DNA from: an uncultured Flavobacteriales bacterium
GTDB lineage: Bacteria > Bacteroidota > Bacteroidia > Flavobacteriales_D > Parvicellaceae
Length of the DNA stretch: 64,000 bases
Assembly (NCBI GenBank): GCA_913030835.1
Contig: CAJWDP010000007.1
Coordinates: 1-64,000, forward strand
Reading direction: 5' to 3'
Each line of letters begins with the position of its first letter. The first letter of the stretch is position 1. Position numbers and translations under genes: made by a program. Under the pieces are notes generated by a model that saw nothing but the letters and a program-made list of their open reading frames with translations, was not told the DNA's origin and did no database searches. This document shows positions 49,159-59,344 of this stretch, piece after piece.

Positions 49159-52100
49159 CATCATTTTCCTCCTCCCTTTCTTGATCTTGATCTTGGTCAT
49201 CATCGATCTGATTGTTGTCGTTTTCCTCGGGTATGTCATTCATCTCCGAATCGCCCTCTTCATCCAAGTCAATTTCATCAGAATCATTTTGGGATTCTAT
49301 TTTTTCCTCCTGACTTTCCAACTCATCCAATTCCAGCAATTTTTCCTGAGCAAGCGAAATAATATCATCTTCACCCTTGTACCCATTGATCACACTTTCC
49401 AAATTGTAACGTGCGTTGAAATAATCTGACCTTACCATGTAAACTTCTGCCAACAGTATAATGCCCTTGGCCAACCAATAATCATATCCCGGTTTTTGCT
49501 CTACAAGCTCATGAATTTCATTTTCACAATCCTCATATTTTTCCTGAATAAAATAGATTTCGGCTATACCAAATTTTGCTTCGGCACCTTTGATGCTTTT
49601 CGTAATTTCTGTTGTTCTTCGCAACGCTATTAGTGCGGAAGAGTATTCCATCAATTCTTTTAGAGCTATTCCTTCAATGAATTGAGCTTCAACCTCGAGT
49701 TCTTCATCATCGGTAATTTTGTTCAGCACTTTTCGCGCATATTCTTTGGCATATTGGTAATTCGTCATTTTGAAAAAACAGCGCATCTGACCGATCATTG
49801 CCTTATTTACATTCTCAGACTCCTGAGCCACTTTTTCCAATGTTGTATAGTTGCTCAGCGCTGCCTGGTAATCTTTCAAGTGATAAAAGTTCAATTCTGA
49901 TGCCTCAGATAATGCCTGTTCAGTATACTCATTGTTTGTTGCTTCGATTACTTTGTTGTAAGCTGAAATAGAAGCAACATAATTCTCAAGCTGATAATTG
50001 CATTGAGCAATGAAAAAATACGCCGCCATACCGTGTTTCGGCTGTTCAATTTTTGCCAGGTAATTCTCAAACTTTTCGATAACTCTCAAACAATTAACCG
50101 GGTCATTTTCCAGCTCATTTATCGCTATAGAATAGTACTCATTATCCAACTCTTCAAATGACGCATCAATTCCTTTGCTGTTCAGCCATGCTACGTAATC
50201 GTCAAGCTGATCGGTTGCTTTGTATGCTTCTTTCATTTGAACCACAGCCGCATTTTTTTCTTCAGAATTCGGATACTGATCAACAACCTGATTAAACACA
50301 TCCCTGGCCCTGAGATAGTCTTCATTTCTAAAATGAATGACTCCGATATTAAACAAGGCCCTTCTCGCATTTACATTCTGCGAATAATCCGATACAATTT
50401 TCTCAAAATAAACCAATGCTTCGGCGTTCATATTTTGCACCAAATAAGCCTCTCCTAATTCATATCTCGCAGCTACCGCGTAAGAAGATGTTGGATACCG
50501 TTCCAATAATGATTTCAGTGACACAATTTTACCTTCCTGATCATCTGTATACCCTTGACTTTTGGCAAGTTGAAAATGCGCATAATCCCCATTTCTCACG
50601 GCCAGCTGGATGGCTTCTTGATAATTGCTGATCGCATCCCGATCTTCTTTTAGTAAAAAATAGTTGTCCGCAATCCTTAAATACGCATCTGCTTTTCTTT
50701 GGGTCTCTGTGGATGATGTTCCCTGAATGAATTGTCTGAAAGCAGTGATGGATGCAGAATAATTCTCATTTTTTAGGTAGGCGTATCCTACATTGTAATC
50801 CGCCAACGCTCGTTTACCCGTTAAAATTGATCCGGGCTCTAATTTAAATTCATTGTATTTCAAAATGGCTTCCTGAAACTTACCGGATCCAAAAAGTGCC
50901 TCTGCCTCCCAATAAACTGCCTCGGACGACAATATTTTATCCACCTTGTATGTTCTAGAGTTTTCAAAACTCGCAATGGCTGAAGTGTATGCATTGTTGT
51001 GAAACTGCTCTACACCCAGATTAAAAGCAATCGTTTGGTACGCCTTCTTCATCTTCTCATTTTTATTTTTTATTCTGGAGATCGAAGACAGCGCTGCTTC
51101 ATAATTCTTTGTAGTAGTGTATACATTTAACAAAAATTCATATGCCTTATCTACTTTGGAGCTATTCGGATACTTGTCAATGTATTCGTGAAATGCACCG
51201 ATTGCTTCATCATATGGGTTATACGAAAGTTCATACGCCAATTTTGCATAAGACCAAAGAGCGTCCTCCTCAATATCCTTGTCAAATGCGAATTGAGACG
51301 CTTTTTTAAATGCATTTCTTGCATAGTCTTTTTGATCGTATTTAATGTAAGCATCGCCCAATTGATAATACGCCACTTGCGCAAGTGAATCATTCTTAGA
51401 TTTTACCCTCCCCAGATACTTTATTGCATTTTTGTAGTCACCCGTTTGATAATAGGAGTATCCCAATTGATAATAATCTGTCCGTGAAGATTTAACAGAC
51501 AAATTATAATCTTTTAAGTACGTTATAGCACTATCGTATTTTTCCAGTCGGTAATAAGAGTCACCAATAATATGAGCAAATTCCGCCTTTCTCTTTTTCG
51601 AAATAGTCGAGTAAAAATCCGGAGCATATCCCGCGACTTCCTCATACTTTTTTTGCTTGTATAAAATATGCCCAATATAGTACGGTGCAATACTCCTGAA
51701 CTTATCCGTCGTATCAATTGATCGGAAGTTTTCTAACGCCAGCTGATTTTGCTCATTCGTATATGCTATGTGCGCATAATAATAAACTGAAGGAGTTCTA
51801 TACTCTGATTCTTTGTCCTTGACTTCAAGAAAATTGTCACGAGCGGTTGAATAATCTTTCGTGTAAAAAGCACTGTAGCCCAATTTGAATTGAAACTCGA
51901 TCTGTTCCTCCTCAGTCAATTCGTACTTATCTACCTTTTTAAAATACTTCAGAGCGTCTCGATACCTTTTCCTTCTGTAGTGATGTTTGCCCAAATTAAA
52001 ATAAACCGTTTTCGTTCGGACATTATCGGGATGGTTGTACACAAATTCGTTCAACAAATACTCCGCATTTTGACTATACAATTCCAAAGCACAAACTGCT

Positions 52101-52321
52101 GCGTAGTACTCTGCATCAATGCGTATTTCGTCATGTGGGCTGTCAATTTTCTGAACTATCTCTTCAAACTTAGATTGTGCTGCCTGAAACTGGGCCTTTT
52201 CGTACAATTCCATTCCATCCTTGAATTCCTTGTATTTTTCGGTATAAATCCTGGTTTGCTGGCTGTAGGTAGTACCAGCAATTAACAACAAGAACAATAT
52301 GACATGAAATGAAGCCTTCAC
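49151..52321 (-). CDS. Large periplasmic TPR protein with acidic C-terminal tail
   Basis: The 1,056-residue protein starts at a GTG codon with a signal peptide (ILFLLLIAGTTYSQ). About 950 residues of TPR repeats follow, such as YFNLGKHHYRRKRYRDALKY, YYQLGYSYYQTGDYKNAIKY and YELGEAYLVQNMNAEALVYF. The last 60 residues are extremely acidic, almost only D, E, N, Q and S. TPR arrays scaffold protein complexes; similar long TPR proteins beside a barrel gene are common in Flavobacteria, but their role is not established. It overlaps the downstream barrel gene and is divergent from ftsE. Confidence 0.83.
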   Translation of the reverse strand: MKASFHVILFLLLIAGTTYSQQTRIYTEKYKEFKDGMELYEKAQFQAAQSKFEEIVQKIDSPHDEIRIDAEYYAAVCALELYSQNAEYLLNEFVYNHPDNVRTKTVYFNLGKHHYRRKRYRDALKYFKKVDKYELTEEEQIEFQFKLGYSAFYTKDYSTARDNFLEVKDKESEYRTPSVYYYAHIAYTNEQNQLALENFRSIDTTDKFRSIAPYYIGHILYKQKKYEEVAGYAPDFYSTISKKRKAEFAHIIGDSYYRLEKYDSAITYLKDYNLSVKSSRTDYYQLGYSYYQTGDYKNAIKYLGRVKSKNDSLAQVAYYQLGDAYIKYDQKDYARNAFKKASQFAFDKDIEEDALWSYAKLAYELSYNPYDEAIGAFHEYIDKYPNSSKVDKAYEFLLNVYTTTKNYEAALSSISRIKNKNEKMKKAYQTIAFNLGVEQFHNNAYTSAIASFENSRTYKVDKILSSEAVYWEAEALFGSGKFQEAILKYNEFKLEPGSILTGKRALADYNVGYAYLKNENYSASITAFRQFIQGTSSTETQRKADAYLRIADNYFLLKEDRDAISNYQEAIQLAVRNGDYAHFQLAKSQGYTDDQEGKIVSLKSLLERYPTSSYAVAARYELGEAYLVQNMNAEALVYFEKIVSDYSQNVNARRALFNIGVIHFRNEDYLRARDVFNQVVDQYPNSEEKNAAVVQMKEAYKATDQLDDYVAWLNSKGIDASFEELDNEYYSIAINELENDPVNCLRVIEKFENYLAKIEQPKHGMAAYFFIAQCNYQLENYVASISAYNKVIEATNNEYTEQALSEASELNFYHLKDYQAALSNYTTLEKVAQESENVNKAMIGQMRCFFKMTNYQYAKEYARKVLNKITDDEELEVEAQFIEGIALKELMEYSSALIALRRTTEITKSIKGAEAKFGIAEIYFIQEKYEDCENEIHELVEQKPGYDYWLAKGIILLAEVYMVRSDYFNARYNLESVINGYKGEDDIISLAQEKLLELDELESQEEKIESQNDSDEIDLDEEGDSEMNDIPEENDNNQIDDDQDQDQEREEENDDE

Positions 52322-52524
52322 TATAATTTATCACATAATCTACTCAGACCTTAAGGTGACCTATGATATGACCCTAAAATTACTAAGGGTGCTCAATTAC
52401 AGTGGCTGTTTGATGTTTATTTATTAACTCGGTTCTGTTAAGTTTATTTTGTCGATAAGTTTATTTAATTCCAATAGTACTGTGTCAAAATTTTATTGAA
52501 TTTCATTTTCAATACTTTTTGGAA

Positions 52525-53226
52525 ATGAGTGGAGATACAATCATACAGCTGATCAATTCAGTAATCAAGCAGGATGACATTACTATTTTGGACCAGGTCA
52601 ACATAGAAATTAACAGAGGAGAATTTGTTTATCTGATCGGTCGCACGGGCAGTGGAAAATCATCGTTGTTAAAAACACTGTATGGTGAACTAAAACTAAA
52701 AACCGGCGAAGGCAAAATAGTCAACTACAACCTAAAGGGAATAAAATCAAAAAAGATATCCGAGTTAAGAAGAACAATCGGTATTGTTTTTCAAGACTTC
52801 CAATTGCTCATGGACCGATCAGTAAAGGAAAATTTGATCTTCGTTATGAAATCAACTGGATGGAAAAACAAAGGGAAAATGAATGAAAAAGTGGATGAGC
52901 TATTGAATCGCGTAGGCATTGAAGGAAAACATCACAAGTTCCCAGGGCAGCTGTCCGGAGGAGAACAACAACGGGTCGCCATCGCACGTGCTTTGATCAA
53001 TGATCCTGAATTAATTTTAGCGGATGAACCAACCGGCAATTTAGACCCTATTACAAGTGATGAAATAATGAAGTTGCTGTTTGAAATAAGTAGCACCGGC
53101 AAGGCGATACTTATGGCCACGCATGATTATCACATCATCAACAAATTTCCATCCAGAACCCTCAAGACTGAAGATGGAGCAATTTCAGAAATCAATCTTG
53201 CTCAGGCAGAGGAATTCCGGTTTTGA
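52525..53226 (+). CDS. ftsE: Cell-division ABC transporter ATP-binding protein FtsE
   Basis: From the ATG at 52525 the protein has 233 residues. It shows Walker A (GRTGSGKSS, about 39-47), Q-loop ([18 protein letters not shown]), signature [15 protein letters not shown], Walker B with [13 protein letters not shown], and the H-loop (MATHDYHII). GNLDP and the FQDFQLL stretch are typical of FtsE/LolD-type ATPases. FtsE works with FtsX to drive peptidoglycan hydrolases at division; FtsX is not adjacent here, as is usual in Bacteroidota, so partner assignment is by family. The 3' end overlaps the convergent glycosyltransferase gene by 25 bases. Confidence 0.87.
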   Translation: MSGDTIIQLINSVIKQDDITILDQVNIEINRGEFVYLIGRTGSGKSSLLKTLYGELKLKTGEGKIVNYNLKGIKSKKISELRRTIGIVFQDFQLLMDRSVKENLIFVMKSTGWKNKGKMNEKVDELLNRVGIEGKHHKFPGQLSGGEQQRVAIARALINDPELILADEPTGNLDPITSDEIMKLLFEISSTGKAILMATHDYHIINKFPSRTLKTEDGAISEINLAQAEEFRF

Positions 53227-54116
53227 TGTTTTTCCATTTCTTTTATTAGGGTCATCAGCTTAAAAAAATTAAACTGCTTTATTGACCCATTTCCTTTCCT
53301 TAATCTCTTTAATAGACCTTTCTTTATGATAGAGTGAAATATTTTTAGTCTTTTGATCCGACCTTTTTTCTTAGCTTGATGATAATAGCTAAGTAGCCTG
53401 ACCTCATCGAAAAACTTTTCATCGCTTCCCATACCGCTTACAATCTGAACCAGATTATAGATCCCGTCCTTCGTTTTATCGAGAAATTCTTCATTGGTTT
53501 CTAAATGGCCATTCAATATGGGATTCTCTATATGGACTATGGGTACTCCATTGGTTTTTAGCTCATAGCCAAAAAGTGTGTCCTCGTGTCCGTAACGGGT
53601 AAGATCTTCATCAAACTTAATTCGCTGCAACGTGTCTTTTCGAATCAAAAAATTGTTCGTCATAAATGAACGATAAGGAAATTGATTCCGGATATCAGCC
53701 GTTTTACTTTCAGATTCAATCCCGTATCGCCACCTCAGGTTGTATTTAGATGAAGGGGATTCATTCGGATACACCCTACCTCCGCACACGACCTCAACAT
53801 TATTCTCCCTCGCTGCCTGCAAATAGCTGGATATGAAATCAGCTTTCATGACCAGAGAATCACAGTCAAGAAATAGCATGTATTCGAATTGCACATGCTC
53901 CAAAAATAAATTTCTGATTTTAGCTCGCCCTACATTCTGCTCCAAACAAACAAAATTCACCCGATCCGATAAAGCACTATTTTCTTTTACAAAAGACGGG
54001 CTGGAAGCATCGTCAATGACAATTATTTCACAATCCAGACTGGACGATTGTGCCAGCAGCTCTTCAACCAAATCGGTAACGTTGTAATTGTATGTCGGGA
54101 TACAGATTGAAATCAT
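53202..54116 (-). CDS. Glycosyltransferase family 2
   Basis: The 304-residue protein has a GT-A fold start (ISICIPTYNYNVTDLVEELL), the nucleotide-binding stretch IIVIDDASSP, a DxD motif in LFLDCDSLV near 81-89, and RYGHEDTLFGYEL near 195, which holds the probable catalytic base. The C-terminus is basic and helical. It probably adds a sugar to a surface glycan or lipid; donor and acceptor are unknown. It overlaps the upstream methyltransferase by four bases and, with the GT4 gene, forms a small glycan-modification set. Confidence 0.85.
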   Translation of the reverse strand: MISICIPTYNYNVTDLVEELLAQSSSLDCEIIVIDDASSPSFVKENSALSDRVNFVCLEQNVGRAKIRNLFLEHVQFEYMLFLDCDSLVMKADFISSYLQAARENNVEVVCGGRVYPNESPSSKYNLRWRYGIESESKTADIRNQFPYRSFMTNNFLIRKDTLQRIKFDEDLTRYGHEDTLFGYELKTNGVPIVHIENPILNGHLETNEEFLDKTKDGIYNLVQIVSGMGSDEKFFDEVRLLSYYHQAKKKGRIKRLKIFHSIIKKGLLKRLRKGNGSIKQFNFFKLMTLIKEMEKHQNRNSSA

Positions 54117-54853
54117 TTCTTGTAGGCAAACAATATAGTTTCATTATTGGAAAACCCCATCCTGTTTCCCTCATTTGCTTCAAAAATTCGTTCGACCACA
54201 TTGAATCCAGCCGCAATTAGCTTCTTCATTAGGTCCTGAACTGAATAAATCCTTACATGATCTTCCTGACCGAAATGAATTCGTCGTTCTTCGGGTAGAA
54301 TGATAGAAGCATCCTCGTAGGTATTCCCTTCTTTAAATGGGGTTTGGATCAGGCATAGTCCACCTTTCTTTGTTATTCTGTGCAACTCGCGCATGGCCTG
54401 TTCATCGTCTAAAACATGCTCCAATACATGGAAACAAATGATCAGATCAAAACTCTCATCGCTTTTATCAATGGAGGTAATGTCTATTTTTTCCGAAGCC
54501 GGAAATTCACCTGAATAATCAGCAGAAATATAGGATAAAGGCCCTGCTTTTTTGATTCTTTCTGATAACGATTTAGGTGGAGAAAAATGGAGGATCGCCT
54601 TATTCTGAATTCCAACCTCGGATTGCATAACGGAACACAATCTTCGAGATCTTGGCAAACTGCCGCATTTCGGACATAGCTTGTTTCCATTCTCAAGCAA
54701 AATGAATCGGGACATTTGAAAATGACAAATTCCGCATTCGTAACTAGATCCAGTATAAAAAGCTGCAACAATTTTTCTAAGCGTCTGGGTATTTCCTCTG
54801 ACCCAACCCTTAGGAACAATTTTCTTTACGATTTTCTTTACTTTTTCATACAT
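54113..54853 (-). CDS. SAM-dependent methyltransferase with N-terminal zinc-ribbon-like Cys pairs
   Basis: The 246-residue protein carries two Cys pairs near 40-65 (CGIC, then CPKCGS), likely a zinc ribbon. A class I methyltransferase domain follows: the nucleotide region near 105-120 (LSYISADYSGEFPASEKIDI), the motif FDLIICFHVLEHVLDDEQ near 135-152, and GGLCLIQTPFKEG. Similar fused proteins occur in polysaccharide loci. The substrate is probably a sugar or nucleotide sugar, by context between two glycosyltransferases (inference). It starts 30 bases after the GT4 gene. Confidence 0.8.
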   Translation of the reverse strand: MYEKVKKIVKKIVPKGWVRGNTQTLRKIVAAFYTGSSYECGICHFQMSRFILLENGNKLCPKCGSLPRSRRLCSVMQSEVGIQNKAILHFSPPKSLSERIKKAGPLSYISADYSGEFPASEKIDITSIDKSDESFDLIICFHVLEHVLDDEQAMRELHRITKKGGLCLIQTPFKEGNTYEDASIILPEERRIHFGQEDHVRIYSVQDLMKKLIAAGFNVVERIFEANEGNRMGFSNNETILFAYKK

Positions 54854-54883
54854 AGCGAAATGAAATCAAAGCATTACGTTCAC

Positions 54884-55996
54884 TCAAGCTAGTAATGGAA
54901 GGTATATTTTATCCAACACCAATGATTCATTCTCCCAATTGAGTTCTTCAGCAGCTATTTTTAGCTTGCTCTTCATTTTATCTATGGCGATATCCTCAAC
55001 TACATATCTAATTTTCTCTGCAATTTCAGCCGGATCATGAGAAGAAACAATTGCACCCACTCCGTATTTCTCAACGATGTTTTTCACTTCCACAAGATTA
55101 GAAGCAACAACAGGAGTACCCGCATGAATGTAATCGAATATCTTGTTCGGCAAGCTGTATCGATAATTTATGTTCGTGTCCTTATCCAAAGAAACCCCAA
55201 CGTCGGCATGAGCCGTGTAGCGCATCATCTCAGCATACGGCTTTTTTCCAACAAAAGTAATGTCCTGCCTTTCTTTAGCAAGCTCTTTCAATATTGGAAG
55301 AACGTCACCGGAACCAACCACTATCAAATGATAACCAACCAGATGGTCCATGGCCTGCAAAAGCTCTTCAGCGCCCCGATCCACATTTATACCTGCACCT
55401 TGAAGTATTACAATTTTTTTGTCGTTCGGCAAGTTCAAATCATCGCGACTTACCTCTTCCTCGCAAAAATTCAATGGTGATATATTTCGTACCACAAAAA
55501 GCTCTTTTCCATATTTCTTTTTATATAGATCAGCAATGCTTTGGTTGACCGTATAAATGTGTTCGAGCTTGGGAAATATCCTTGCTTCAATTCGCTCCCA
55601 GATCTTCTGAACTTTCGGTCTGGAAACCAACTCGGGTACCTCAGTGAAAAATTCATGTGTGTCATAGACCAGTGTAGTAGTTGATTTAAATCGGAGTGCA
55701 GTCTTATTGGCCAGAAGCGTATCTAAATCGTTCGATAAAAACAAGTTGGCCTTTTTAAACAGCAGATAAAAAAACAGCCTTATATTGAATTCTGCATAAA
55801 ACAGTGCCCCTTTATTGAAAAGGAGCCTGAATCTTTTACATCTGTATGACCTTTGAATGGGTAAACTATCCGTCTTGCGTCTTCCCACCAAAGTAACACT
55901 GCATGACTTGTTTTGAAGATAAGTGCAAACTTTGTGCACTCGCTGATCAGTTACGAGATCATTGGTCACAGAAACTATAACTGTTGTCTTACTCAT
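54884..55996 (-). CDS. Glycosyltransferase family 4
   Basis: The 370-residue protein has the two Rossmann halves of GT-B enzymes. The N-terminal half includes VYDTHEFFTEVPEL. The C-terminal half includes NDKKIVILQGAGINVDRGAE near 190-210 and the donor-site segment SLPNKIFDYIHAGTPVVAS near 280-300, with conserved acidic residues weakly kept. It probably transfers a sugar from a nucleotide donor in surface glycan synthesis. It leads the minus-strand trio with the methyltransferase and GT2, and is divergent from murB. Confidence 0.85.
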   Translation of the reverse strand: MSKTTVIVSVTNDLVTDQRVHKVCTYLQNKSCSVTLVGRRKTDSLPIQRSYRCKRFRLLFNKGALFYAEFNIRLFFYLLFKKANLFLSNDLDTLLANKTALRFKSTTTLVYDTHEFFTEVPELVSRPKVQKIWERIEARIFPKLEHIYTVNQSIADLYKKKYGKELFVVRNISPLNFCEEEVSRDDLNLPNDKKIVILQGAGINVDRGAEELLQAMDHLVGYHLIVVGSGDVLPILKELAKERQDITFVGKKPYAEMMRYTAHADVGVSLDKDTNINYRYSLPNKIFDYIHAGTPVVASNLVEVKNIVEKYGVGAIVSSHDPAEIAEKIRYVVEDIAIDKMKSKLKIAAEELNWENESLVLDKIYLPLLA

Positions 55997-56102
55997 TTGT
56001 CCTGAACGAAGATAAGAAACGGTTGAGTTATTCAGTTATTGCTGTTGATGGAATAAGTCTATCAATCATTCGAGTTTTCATAAGCAATCTTAGTTTTGTA
56101 CT

Positions 56103-57119
56103 ATGCAAATGGAAAAAAATAAATCACTGCAGGAGTACAATACCTTCGGCATTGACGTCAAAGCAAAACTATTTGCAACATTTAACTCGGTTACAGAATT
56201 GATCGATTTGTTATCTCATGAAAACTTGCGTAGTGAAAAGCATCTGATTCTCGGTGGAGGTAGCAATTTACTTTTCACAAGCAATTTCGACGGAGTCGTT
56301 CTAAAAAATGAAATTAACGGGATAGAGCTGGTTAAAGAAGACGAGGAGTACTATTACGTTGAAGCGGGTGCTGGGGAAAATTGGCATGAGTTTGTCTTAT
56401 ACTGCATTGAGAAGGGTTGGGCAGGACTTGAAAACCTATCCCTTATTCCCGGTTGTGTCGGCGCAAGTCCTATGCAGAACATTGGCGCCTATGGTGTAGA
56501 AATCAAAGATCGGTTTGAGGAGCTTCAAGCGTTGAATATAAGCACCAAAGAAGTCGAAACATTCAGATCAAAAGATTGTCAATTCGGATACCGGGAAAGT
56601 ATTTTCAAGGGTACATTAAAAAATCAGTACATCATTACGTCGGTTACTTTTCGATTATTTAAATCGCCTCAGCTCAACACCTCATATGGAGCTATTGAAG
56701 ACATGCTAAAAGAAATGAACGTAACGGCTCCAACCATCAAAGATGTGAGCGACGCCGTGATTTCCATACGTTCATCAAAGCTACCGGATCCAGCTGAAAT
56801 TGGAAATTCCGGAAGTTTTTTCAAAAATCCGGTGATCACCAATGAGAAATTCGAACTCCTTAAATCCGAATATCCTGAAATAGTATCCTATCCTGCAGGA
56901 CCTGACCATCGAAAAGTGGCAGCAGGCTGGCTTCTGGATCATGCTGGATGGAAAGGATACAAAGAGCAAAACTATGGCGTCCACAAAAATCAAGCACTTG
57001 TACTTGTCAATTACGGTGGTGCGGAAGGATCTAAAATTTACGAATTAAGTGCGCGGATAGTTGAATCAATCAAAAGTAAATACGGAATACAACTAGAGCG
57101 AGAAGTGAATATTTTATAG
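56103..57119 (+). CDS. murB: UDP-N-acetylmuramate dehydrogenase (UDP-N-acetylenolpyruvoylglucosamine reductase)
   Basis: The 338-residue protein is a type I MurB. YNTFGIDVKAK lies at the start, the FAD-binding loop LILGGGSNLLFT near 48-59, and IPGCVGASPMQNIGAYGVEI near 118-137. The catalytic serine is in GNSGSFFKNPV near 236-246, and the terminal acidic motif is LEREVNIL. It reduces UDP-GlcNAc-enolpyruvate to UDP-MurNAc in peptidoglycan synthesis. An exact TAnnTTTG box (TAGTTTTG, 56091-56098) lies so close that, if used, the ATG at 56109 would be the real start. It overlaps nothing; the convergent M3 peptidase ends 10 bases away. Confidence 0.95.
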   Translation: MQMEKNKSLQEYNTFGIDVKAKLFATFNSVTELIDLLSHENLRSEKHLILGGGSNLLFTSNFDGVVLKNEINGIELVKEDEEYYYVEAGAGENWHEFVLYCIEKGWAGLENLSLIPGCVGASPMQNIGAYGVEIKDRFEELQALNISTKEVETFRSKDCQFGYRESIFKGTLKNQYIITSVTFRLFKSPQLNTSYGAIEDMLKEMNVTAPTIKDVSDAVISIRSSKLPDPAEIGNSGSFFKNPVITNEKFELLKSEYPEIVSYPAGPDHRKVAAGWLLDHAGWKGYKEQNYGVHKNQALVLVNYGGAEGSKIYELSARIVESIKSKYGIQLEREVNIL

Positions 57120-57128
57120 CTTCTACAA

Positions 57129-58856
57129 TTATTTCAATTGCTCCAGCTCTGATATCACAAACGAAACCAATTCTCTGACATACTCGCGGGAGAAATCGAA
57201 TTGGATACCTGCTGTTTCATAGACTTCCGGTATTGATCTCGTGGATCCCAGCTTAAGCGCGGCGATGTAATGCTCTAATGCTTTTTCCGGATCCTGTTTG
57301 TAGTTTCTCCAAACCGCTATCGCACCGAGCTGGGCCATACCATATTCAATATAATAAAATGGCACCTCGAAAATATGAAGTTGCCGCTGCCAGCTACTGG
57401 ATTTAGCTTCAGGATAACCCGACCAATCAACCAAACCTCCAGAAAAAGTAGTACTGATCTCATTCCAAGCCTCTGTTCTTTCTGATTTCGTATGTTCCGG
57501 GTTCGTGTAAATCCAATGTTGAAATTTATCAACTGTCGCCACCCATGGCAGAATTTTCAATAGTGTTTCCAGCTGGTCTCGTTTGGCCCTTTTCAACTCG
57601 TTTTTATCCGAATAGAAAATATCCCAAAATTCCATTGAAATCAATTCCATACTCATCGATGCCAATTCAGCAACTTCGCTGGGCAAACTTTTAAAAGCTG
57701 TAAGCTTTAATTCTCTTGTCAGGAAACTATGTACTGCATGGCCACCCTCATGAACCATTGTAATGAGGTCTCGTTGAGTACCGACCGAATTCATAAAAAT
57801 GAACGGAACACCTATTTCATAAAGGGGATAATTGTACCCTCCCGGCGCTTTTCCTTGTTTGGAATCCAGATCAAGATGCCCCATCTCCTTCATCGTTTCC
57901 AGACACTCTCCGAAATAAGGGTGAATCTTGTAAAAAAGCTGCATCGATTTCTGCAGCAATTCTTCTCCCCCATCAAATGGTTTCAAGGCATTGTTCCCCT
58001 CAGGATCAACTTCTAAGTCGTATGGAAGAAGTACGTCATAACTTAGCGCCGCTTTTCGAGCCTTATTAAATTCTGTGATGATCGGAACAATTTCTTTTTC
58101 AATGCTTTCGTGAAAATCAAAACAATCCTGAACGGTGTAGTCAAACCGTCCCATCGATTCAAATTTGTAGTCTCGGAAATTGTTAAAATCGGCATTCAGG
58201 GCAATCTTATTGCGGAGCCCCAAAAGAACATCAAACAAATCATCCAAAGCTTCTCTATCAAGCATTCTTCGGCTCATCATTTTCTCGAAAACATGCTTCC
58301 GATGGTCACGATCCTGATTTTTTAATTCTTTCGCTGCCTGCTGCATCGTAAATTCGTTACCATCCAGCTGAATACTTTGGGCCCCCGATAATGCTCCAAA
58401 TTTTTGAGACTCCTGAGCGACTTCAGCCGCCAACAGAATGTTTTCTTCTCTGAATAATTCAATTGCTTTAGTCAACTCCCGGTTATGAAGCTCGAACTCT
58501 TTTCCAACTAAGGATTTTGAAAATTCACTCTCAACAAACTTTCTATTGAACAAGTCTTGATATGCCGCTGAATGCGGGTGAATTTCGGTCACGAACGTCC
58601 GGTACGATTCGGCAAGGGCCTCATCGGTGGTATCAATGGTCATTTTTATATATCTCCACCCAGCATCTTCCGAGAGCACTGCTTCCAGCTCACTTCGGTC
58701 TGACATCCAATCGAGTAGCTCTTGCTTGGAACAAATAGGTCGATTTTTCAGCTCCTCAAAGTAGGGCTTCAATTTATCCCACGTTGAGACCTCAAAATCA
58801 TTTGGAAGTAACCTTCTTTTTGGTTTAGTAGGAATCGTAATATTTAGATCGTCCAT
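57129..58856 (-). CDS. M3 family oligoendopeptidase (PepF-like)
   Basis: From the ATG at 58856 (MDDLNITIPTKPKRR) the protein has 575 residues. This start avoids overlap with the upstream gene. The zinc site is HEGGH at about 369-373 in MVHEGGHAVHSFL, with the third ligand glutamate in the downstream MSMELISMEFW stretch. M3 enzymes cleave short peptides in the cytoplasm. No signal peptide is seen. It follows the DUF5606 gene by 13 bases and is probably in one transcript with it. Confidence 0.92.
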   Translation of the reverse strand: MDDLNITIPTKPKRRLLPNDFEVSTWDKLKPYFEELKNRPICSKQELLDWMSDRSELEAVLSEDAGWRYIKMTIDTTDEALAESYRTFVTEIHPHSAAYQDLFNRKFVESEFSKSLVGKEFELHNRELTKAIELFREENILLAAEVAQESQKFGALSGAQSIQLDGNEFTMQQAAKELKNQDRDHRKHVFEKMMSRRMLDREALDDLFDVLLGLRNKIALNADFNNFRDYKFESMGRFDYTVQDCFDFHESIEKEIVPIITEFNKARKAALSYDVLLPYDLEVDPEGNNALKPFDGGEELLQKSMQLFYKIHPYFGECLETMKEMGHLDLDSKQGKAPGGYNYPLYEIGVPFIFMNSVGTQRDLITMVHEGGHAVHSFLTRELKLTAFKSLPSEVAELASMSMELISMEFWDIFYSDKNELKRAKRDQLETLLKILPWVATVDKFQHWIYTNPEHTKSERTEAWNEISTTFSGGLVDWSGYPEAKSSSWQRQLHIFEVPFYYIEYGMAQLGAIAVWRNYKQDPEKALEHYIAALKLGSTRSIPEVYETAGIQFDFSREYVRELVSFVISELEQLK

Positions 58857-58869
58857 CACCTGTATCGAT

Positions 58870-59292
58870 CTATTCTTCTTCCGTCTCGGAATCGGAATCT
58901 GTATCAGACATTTCAATTAATGCACCTGAGGACTGCAAAACGTTATACCATTGAAACAATTTCTTGATGTCAGACCCGTATACTCTTTCCTCATCATAAT
59001 TAGGCAAAACTTCACCCAGATAAGATCTAAGGAGGTTCATATCTTCCTTGTGATTCGGAGCAGGACCTCCACTCTCCTTAGAAAATATGGCCTCGTAAAC
59101 CTCTTTCAAAGGAACATCATCCTCTTCCGTGTAGATGGAAATATCTTCCAACGCACTGATTCTATGTGAAGCCAAAGCAGTAAATCGTTTACTGTCAACT
59201 AGTGATTCAACAACAAGATTTGAGCGATTATTTGCAACCACCTTATACAGTCCCGGTTTACCTGAAATTGAAATGATACCCGATAAGTCCAT
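58870..59292 (-). CDS. DUF5606 family protein, function unknown
   Basis: The 140-residue protein matches the conserved Bacteroidota DUF5606 family: SGIISISGKPGLYKVVANNR at the start, ESLVDSKRFTALASHRISAL, then LEDISIYTEEDDVPLKEV, and LPNYDEERVYGSDIKKLFQW. The tail is acidic and rich in D, E and S. No function is known. It is probably a small cytoplasmic protein. It is followed at 13 bases by the M3 peptidase, an arrangement that may be conserved, but this was not checked. Confidence 0.87.
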   Translation of the reverse strand: MDLSGIISISGKPGLYKVVANNRSNLVVESLVDSKRFTALASHRISALEDISIYTEEDDVPLKEVYEAIFSKESGGPAPNHKEDMNLLRSYLGEVLPNYDEERVYGSDIKKLFQWYNVLQSSGALIEMSDTDSDSETEEE

Positions 59293-59344
59293 AGATTATC
59301 AAAATTTAGGCGGCTAAAATAAGAAAATCACACGTGCAAAATAA

